Assembly: GCA_018715695.1 (NCBI GenBank) | Contig: DVLB01000111.1 | Location: 1-36,756 of the forward strand | Direction: 5' to 3' | Source: Candidatus Galloscillospira stercoripullorum | GTDB taxonomy: Bacteria > Bacillota > Clostridia > Oscillospirales > Oscillospiraceae | DNA: 36,756 bases | Notes under the pieces: model-generated | Databases searched by the model: none | What the model saw: the letters and a program-made list of their open reading frames with translations, nothing else | What the model was told of the DNA's origin: nothing | Shown: in pieces, positions 30,901-36,756 of the stretch | How positions within the stretch are numbered: the stretch's first letter is position 1 | Layout of the letters: the number at the start of each line of letters is the position of its first letter | Position numbers and translations under genes: made by a program

Positions 30901-32498
30901 CGCCGCCCCATCACGACATCTACTCCATCGAGGACCTCTCCGAGCTTATCTACGACCTGAAAAACGCCAACCGCGCCGCCCGCATCAGCGTGAAGCTGGT
31001 CAGCGAGGCGGGAGTGGGCACCATCGCCGCGGGCGTGGCTAAGGCGGGTGCCCAGGTGGTGCTCATCTCGGGCTATGACGGCGGCACCGGCGCGGCCCAG
31101 CGCACCTCCATCCACCACGCGGGCCTGCCCTGGGAGCTGGGCCTGGCCGAGACCCACCAGACCCTCATCCAAAACGGCCTGCGCTCCCGGGTGGTGCTGG
31201 AGACCGACGGCAAGCTCATGAGCGGCCGGGACGTGGCTATCGCCTGTATGCTGGGGGCGGAGGAGTTTGGCTTCGCCACCGCGCCCCTGGTGACCATGGG
31301 CTGCGTGATGATGCGGGTGTGCAATCTGGACACCTGCCCGGTGGGCGTGGCCACCCAGAACCCGGAGCTGCGCAAGCGCTTCCAGGGCAAGCCGGAATAT
31401 GTGGCCAACTTCATGCGCTTTGTGGCCCGGGAGCTGCGCGAGCACATGGCGCGGCTGGGCGTGCGCACCGTGGAGGAGCTGGTGGGCCGCACCGACCTGC
31501 TCAAGGTCAGGGAGCACGCGGTCAACGAGCGCGCCGCCCGGGTGGACCTCACCGCCATCCTGGACAATCCTTGGGCGGGGGCGGACAAGACCCGCTTTGA
31601 TCGCGCCGACATCTATGACTTCCAGCTGGAGCGCACGGTGGACCTCAGCGTGCTGGAGCGGGAGCTGGGCAAGGCCCTGGAGCGGGGCGAGAAGCGGCGC
31701 CTGGAGGTGGAGGTGTCCTCCACCGACCGCACCGTGGGCGCCATCCTGGGCAGCGACATTACCCGCCTTCACGGAAATTCCCTGCCCGACGATACCTTCA
31801 CCGTCAAGTGTACCGGCGGGGGCGGTCAGTCCTTCGGCGCCTTCATCCCCAAGGGCCTGACCCTGGAGCTGGAGGGAGACGCCAACGACTACTTCGGCAA
31901 GGGCCTCTCGGGGGGCAAGCTCATCCTCTATCCCCCCAAGGACAGCACCTTTGAGGCCGGCGAGAACATCATCGTGGGCAACGTGGCCCTCTACGGCGCC
32001 ACCAGCGGCAGGGCGTATATCGCCGGCGTGGCGGGGGAGCGGTTCTGCGTGCGCAACTCCGGAGCCTGCGCGGTGGTGGAGGGCGTGGGCGACCACGGCT
32101 GCGAGTATATGACCGGCGGCCGCGTGGTGGTGCTGGGACGTACCGGGAAGAACTTCGCCGCCGGTATGTCCGGCGGAATCGCCTACGTCTGGGACGCCGA
32201 CCGCAGCCTCTATATGCGCCTGAACAAGGAGCTGGTGAGCATGGACAGCGTCACCGAGCCGGAGGACGCCGAGGAGCTGCGCGCCCTGATCGAGGCCCAT
32301 GTGGCCGCCACCGGCTCTGTCCGGGGCGCGGAGATCCTGGCCGATTTTGAGGCCAATCTGCCCAAATTCAAGAAGATCCTGCCCCGGGACTACGACCGGA
32401 TGCTCAGAGCCATCGCCCGCTACGAGGCGGAGGGCCTCTCCCGCGACCAGGCCGAGACCGAGGCCTTCTACGAGAATACGAAAGGAGGGAAGGAGTAA
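27951..32498 (+). CDS. gltB: glutamate synthase, large subunit
   Basis: 1515 residues. The start ATG 27951 follows GAGAGGGGAAA; the earlier track start would lie in the terminator. It transfers the amide nitrogen of glutamine to 2-oxoglutarate, giving two glutamates. A short pro-sequence precedes the nucleophile Cys24 in 'HDACGIGAVVD' (class II glutamine amidotransferase; the pro-sequence is removed). The central and FMN synthase domains follow ('SNSGEGGEEPDR', 'KPGEGGHLPGKKV', 'SPPPHHDIYSIEDL', 'ISGYDGGTGAA'). A 3Fe-4S cluster is bound by the cysteines in 'GCVMMRVCNLDTCPVGVATQ' (about residue 1115). The C-terminal GXGXG beta-helix ('GDHGCEYMTGGRVVVLG', 'FAAGMSGGIAYVWD') is complete. It works with GltD, whose start overlaps the stop here. 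Together with glnA this forms the GS-GOGAT cycle. Confidence 0.98.
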   Translation: MNEQRMEGYRRRGLYDPAFEHDACGIGAVVDIKGRKSHQTVDDALKIVEKLEHRAGKDAEGKTGDGVGILLQISHKFFRKAVKELGFTLGEERDYGVGMFFFPQDTLKRSQAKKMFEIIVAKEGMEFLGWRTVPVEPGILGQKALEKMPWIEQGFVRRPEGVRRGLDFDRRLYVARRVFEQSGDETYVASLSSRTIVYKGMFLVGQLRRFYLDLQDSDYQSAIALVHSRFSTNTNPSWERAHPNRLIAHNGEINTIRGNIDRMLAREETMSSRVLAPDMDKVLPVVNTDGSDSAMLDNTLEFLTMSGMDLPLAVMAAIPEPWRNDASVSRAKRDLYEYYSILMEPWDGPASILFSDGDVVGAVLDRNGLRPSRYYVTSDHRLILSSEVGVLDIPAGRILRKSRLEPGKMLLVDTVGGRIIGDEELKETYAHRAPYGEWLDRELVRLRDLPIPNHRVETYSTAELPRIQKAFGYTYEDVKDTILPMARTGAEPTAAMGIDIPLAVLDDKGQPLFNYFKQLFAQVTNPPIDAIREEVVTDTTVYLADDGNLLEERPENCRVLQVRNPILTSTDLMKIRNMKRPGFTVETVSILHYKNTPLKRALDQLFLAVDRAYRHGANIVILSDRGVDENHVAIPSLLAVSAIEQHLVRTRKRTAVSIVLESAEPREVHHFATLLGYGARAINPYLAHETIHSLIADGLLDKDYYAAVDDYNNAVLHGIVKIASKMGISTLQSYQSAQIFEAVGIDRQVIDAYFTNTVSRVGGIGLKEIADLVDRNHSRAFDPLGLGTDPTLDSLGAHKARAGQEDHMYNPQTIHLLQEATRRGDYGLFKQYSALVDDETKPHTLRGLMEMRYLDTPIPLEEVESEEEIVKRFKTGAMSYGSISQEAHECMAQAMNMLGGKSNSGEGGEEPDRLRDSARNSAIKQVASGRFGVTSEYLVSAQEIQIKLAQGAKPGEGGHLPGKKVYPWIARTRHSTPGVSLISPPPHHDIYSIEDLSELIYDLKNANRAARISVKLVSEAGVGTIAAGVAKAGAQVVLISGYDGGTGAAQRTSIHHAGLPWELGLAETHQTLIQNGLRSRVVLETDGKLMSGRDVAIACMLGAEEFGFATAPLVTMGCVMMRVCNLDTCPVGVATQNPELRKRFQGKPEYVANFMRFVARELREHMARLGVRTVEELVGRTDLLKVREHAVNERAARVDLTAILDNPWAGADKTRFDRADIYDFQLERTVDLSVLERELGKALERGEKRRLEVEVSSTDRTVGAILGSDITRLHGNSLPDDTFTVKCTGGGGQSFGAFIPKGLTLELEGDANDYFGKGLSGGKLILYPPKDSTFEAGENIIVGNVALYGATSGRAYIAGVAGERFCVRNSGACAVVEGVGDHGCEYMTGGRVVVLGRTGKNFAAGMSGGIAYVWDADRSLYMRLNKELVSMDSVTEPEDAEELRALIEAHVAATGSVRGAEILADFEANLPKFKKILPRDYDRMLRAIARYEAEGLSRDQAETEAFYENTKGGKE

Positions 32499-33955
32499 TG
32501 GGAAAGCCGACGGGATTTCTGGACTATGACCGGCTCAACAACCCGGCCCAGCCGCCCCTGGAGCGGATTCGCCACTTCAATGAGTTTCATCCCATGCTCC
32601 CCCCGGAGCAGCGCCGGGAGCAGGGGGGACGGTGCATGGAGTGCGGCGTCCCCTACTGCCAGTCCGGGGTGGTGCTCTCCGGTATGGTCACCGGCTGCCC
32701 GCTTCACAACCTGATCCCCGAGTGGAACGACCTCGTCTACACCGGCAATCTGGATCTGGCCCAGCGGCGGCTGCTCAAGACCAATAACTTTCCCGAGTTC
32801 ACCGGCCGGGTGTGTCCGGCCCTGTGTGAGGCGGCCTGCACCTGCGGGCTCAACGGGAAAAGCGTGACCGTCAAGGAAAATGAGCTGGGCATCATCGAGG
32901 ATGCCTGGGCCAGGGGGGCCATGGCTCCCAGACCGCCCAAGGCGCGCAGCGGAAAGCGCGTGGCGGTGGTGGGCTCGGGACCCTCCGGCCTGGCCGCCGC
33001 CGACCAGCTCAACCGCCGGGGCCACTCGGTCACGGTCTTTGAGCGGGAGGACCGCCCCGGCGGCCTTCTGATGTACGGCATCCCCAACATGAAGCTTCAG
33101 AAGGAGATCGTGGCGCGCCGCACCGACCTTATGAGCGCCGAAGGGGTGGAGTTTGCCCTCAACACGGACGTGAGTGGGGAGGGGAAGGCGGAGGAGCTGC
33201 TGGAGCAGTTCGACGCCGTCATCCTCTGCGCCGGCGCAGGTAAACCCCGGGATTTGACTGTGACTGGAAGGGATGTAAAAGGAGTTTGCTTCGCGGTCGA
33301 TTTCCTCAAATCCACCACCAAGGCCCTGCTCTCCGGCGGCTTGCGGGAGGGCAACCACATAAGCGCCAAGGGCAAGCGGGTGGTCATCGTGGGCGGAGGC
33401 GACACGGGCAACGACTGTGTGGGCACCTGCATCCGCCACGGCTGCGCCTCGGTGGTGCAGCTGGAGATGATGCCCAAGGCTCCCGACGAGCGCACCGCGC
33501 AAAACCCCTGGCCCGAGTGGCCCCGGGTGTGCAAGACCGACTACGGTCAGGAGGAGGCCATTGCCGTTTTCGGCGCCGATCCCCGGCTCTATCAGACCAC
33601 GGTCACCGAGCTGCTCTCCGACGAGAGCGGGGCGCTGCGGGCGGTCAAGACGGTGAAGCTGGGGGCCGATCTCAAGCCCCTGGCGGGCACGGAGGAGGAG
33701 CTTCCCTGTGAGCTGCTGCTCATCGCCGCGGGCTTTACCGGCTGCGAGGGGGCCCTTCCCCAGGCCTTCGGCGTGGAGCTGACCGGGCGGGGCGTGGTCC
33801 AAACCCAGGCCGAGGGCTACGCCACCAACGTGCCCAAGGTGTTTGCCGCGGGTGACATGCGCCGGGGCCAGTCCCTGGTGGTGTGGGCCATCGCCGAGGG
33901 CCGCGCCGCGGCCCGGGAGGTGGACCGCTTCCTCATGGGGTATACCAATCTCTGA
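32498..33955 (+). CDS. gltD: glutamate synthase, small subunit (NADPH)
   Basis: 485 residues, overlapping gltB by one base and preceded by AAAGGAGGGAAGGAG. It takes electrons from NADPH and passes them through FAD and 4Fe-4S clusters to GltB. The N-terminal cluster-binding region has '[15 protein letters not shown]', '[13 protein letters not shown]' and '[14 protein letters not shown]'. FAD binds at '[28 protein letters not shown]' and NADPH at '[18 protein letters not shown]'; the C-terminal '[32 protein letters not shown]' is the second FAD motif. Length is normal and all cysteines appear intact. It is followed by a terminator. Confidence 0.98.
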   Translation: MGKPTGFLDYDRLNNPAQPPLERIRHFNEFHPMLPPEQRREQGGRCMECGVPYCQSGVVLSGMVTGCPLHNLIPEWNDLVYTGNLDLAQRRLLKTNNFPEFTGRVCPALCEAACTCGLNGKSVTVKENELGIIEDAWARGAMAPRPPKARSGKRVAVVGSGPSGLAAADQLNRRGHSVTVFEREDRPGGLLMYGIPNMKLQKEIVARRTDLMSAEGVEFALNTDVSGEGKAEELLEQFDAVILCAGAGKPRDLTVTGRDVKGVCFAVDFLKSTTKALLSGGLREGNHISAKGKRVVIVGGGDTGNDCVGTCIRHGCASVVQLEMMPKAPDERTAQNPWPEWPRVCKTDYGQEEAIAVFGADPRLYQTTVTELLSDESGALRAVKTVKLGADLKPLAGTEEELPCELLLIAAGFTGCEGALPQAFGVELTGRGVVQTQAEGYATNVPKVFAAGDMRRGQSLVVWAIAEGRAAAREVDRFLMGYTNL

Positions 33956-33972
33956 TTTGTGCTCACCGCCGC

Positions 33973-34009
33973 AAGGCCCGGGCCGGCAAGCTGCCGGCCC
34001 GGGCCTTTT
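33973..34009 (+). terminator. terminator of the gltBD operon
   Basis: AAGGCCCGGGCCGGCA / TGCCGGCCCGGGCCTT, 16 perfect pairs with a 3-base loop, then TTTTCC. The stem is very stable; the U run is short. Confidence 0.85.
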
Positions 34010-34100
34010 CCGCGCAAAAAAGATGGAAATGTTTTTGGTTTTGTGATAATATATTTTCGTATGCCGCTTCCGGCAATCTTGGCACAGCGGAGGGAAACCG

Positions 34101-34964
34101 ATGAGCTATCTCATGTCAATTCTTATGGGCCTGATCCAGGGCGTGGCAGAATTCCTGCCCATTTCCAGCTCGGGGCATCTGGCCCTGTTCCAGGCGTTTT
34201 TTGGAGTGGAGGATGTGGAGGCCAACCACATGCTCTTCACGGTCATGCTCCACTTTGGCACCTTCATCTCGGTGTGCGTGGTCTACTGGCGGGACATCGT
34301 GGCCATGATCCGGGAGTTTTTCCTGGGGATCGCGGCGCTCTTCTCCCGGCAGGGAGGGAAGAGCGCGCCTCCCCCTGAGCGGCGGCTGGTGCTGCTCATC
34401 ATCGTGGGCACCCTGCCGCTGCTGGTTATGGTCTTCCTAAAGGATTACATTGACCAGCTCTTTGTCAACTCCATCCCCGTCTCGCTCATGCTGCTGATCA
34501 CCGGCTTCATCCTCTTTTTCTCCGACCGGCTCTCCAGGGGACGGAAGACGGCGAAAAACACCAAGCTGACCGACGGACTGCTCATCGGCTGCGCCCAGGC
34601 GGTGGCGGTGATCCCCGGCATCTCCCGCTCGGGCGCCACTATCTCTTCGGGCATGATGCTGGGCCTGAACCGGGATTTCGCCGTGCGCTATTCCTTCCTG
34701 CTCTCGCTGCCCGCTATCGTGGGGGCCAACATTCTGGAGCTTAAGGACGCGCTGGAGGCGGAGAATTTTGCTGAGACGGTGGTGCCGCTGCTGCCGGTGT
34801 ATCTGGTGGGCGTGCTGGTGGCTGCCGTGGTGGGGTACTTTGCCATCCGCCTGGTGAAGAGCCTGGCCGACAAGGGAAAGTTCGGCAAGTTCGCCTATTA
34901 CTGCTGGGCAGTGGGGGCGGTGTCCCTGGTGGCCGGCATCCTGAAATTTTACGTTTTTGCCTGA
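34101..34964 (+). CDS. uppP: undecaprenyl-diphosphate phosphatase
   Basis: 287 residues with about eight membrane segments. It removes one phosphate from undecaprenyl diphosphate at the membrane, recycling the lipid carrier for cell wall synthesis; overproduction in other bacteria gives bacitracin tolerance. Both BacA-family catalytic motifs are present: '[14 protein letters not shown]' (residues about 15-28) and '[21 protein letters not shown]' (about 170-190). The start ATG 34101 follows GGAGGGAAACC. It has an AT-rich upstream stretch with 'gataatatatttt' that could be a promoter, though no convincing -35. The FtsK gene starts 40 bases later and is probably co-transcribed. Confidence 0.96.
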   Translation: MSYLMSILMGLIQGVAEFLPISSSGHLALFQAFFGVEDVEANHMLFTVMLHFGTFISVCVVYWRDIVAMIREFFLGIAALFSRQGGKSAPPPERRLVLLIIVGTLPLLVMVFLKDYIDQLFVNSIPVSLMLLITGFILFFSDRLSRGRKTAKNTKLTDGLLIGCAQAVAVIPGISRSGATISSGMMLGLNRDFAVRYSFLLSLPAIVGANILELKDALEAENFAETVVPLLPVYLVGVLVAAVVGYFAIRLVKSLADKGKFGKFAYYCWAVGAVSLVAGILKFYVFA

Positions 34965-35004
34965 ATACCAAAGACTTTGACTCTCCTGGGAGGGAATGAC
35001 GCAG

Positions 35005-36756
<1,752 letters not shown>

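Noticed and set aside
27927-32300. 1457-residue minus-strand ORF opposite gltB
   Set aside because: Antisense shadow of gltB, with repetitive composition (HGVGH-, QHHA-like) and no recognisable domain.

Overview
The window looks like chromosome from a high-GC, anaerobic, monoderm member of the Clostridia, most like the Oscillospiraceae (Flavonifractor / Pseudoflavonifractor / Lawsonibacter / Intestinimonas type). The reasons are inference from gene content: SLH-domain surface proteins, energy-coupling-factor (ECF) transport, an LL-diaminopimelate aminotransferase route to cell wall and lysine, Bacillus/Clostridium-type glutamine synthetase, an ANTAR regulator beside nitrogen genes, cobalamin riboswitches, and strong GC-rich codon use. 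I cannot name the species.

Layout. (1) Bases 1-2036 are visibly more AT-rich than the rest and hold a small unknown protein, a degraded coding remnant, an XRE-type repressor and a divergent SLOG-like gene with a clear promoter; this looks like the edge of an acquired or decaying island. (2) Bases 2110-10935 form a cobalamin-controlled locus: a sigma70-like promoter, two cobalamin riboswitches in a row, two frameshifted S-layer-anchored surface proteins (one with FIVAR modules, one with an alpha/alpha-toroid domain), a membrane-tethered DUF4430 protein, an EcfT, and one polypeptide fusing two ECF ATPases to a membrane S-component-like domain. (3) Bases 10953-14177 hold a Crp/Fnr regulator with its own promoter, thioredoxin, and an OmpR-type two-component pair. 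(4) After a block of nested hairpins come the four genes of a Gld-like ABC system (14551-19232). (5) Bases 19345-21919, on the minus strand, are a second cobalamin locus: riboswitch, an intact toroid-SLH protein and a second DUF4430 protein, without a transporter. (6) Bases 22076-23545 encode a polytopic membrane protein. (7) Bases 23652-33955 are nitrogen and amino-acid genes: glnA with a structured leader, an ANTAR protein, dapF, dapL, gltB and gltD. (8) uppP and the first 584 codons of an ftsK/spoIIIE gene run to the window end.

How it may work together. The most interesting reading is a Gram-positive corrinoid-scavenging apparatus. In vertebrate intrinsic factor and transcobalamin, cobalamin is held between an alpha6/alpha6 barrel and a small beta domain. 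Here an alpha/alpha-toroid protein fixed to the S-layer and a DUF4430 (transcobalamin-like beta domain) protein fixed to the membrane are encoded next to each other, twice, each time behind a cobalamin riboswitch; the first locus continues into an ECF importer. I infer that the two surface proteins capture corrinoid and hand it to the ECF transporter. In the first locus the two SLH genes carry frameshifts, while the second-locus paralogue is intact.

The nitrogen block shows a second theme: the glnA leader can fold into alternative hairpins, and a strong terminator lies only about 31 bases before gltB with no promoter visible after it, while an ANTAR-domain protein (a family of RNA-binding antiterminators) is encoded between them.
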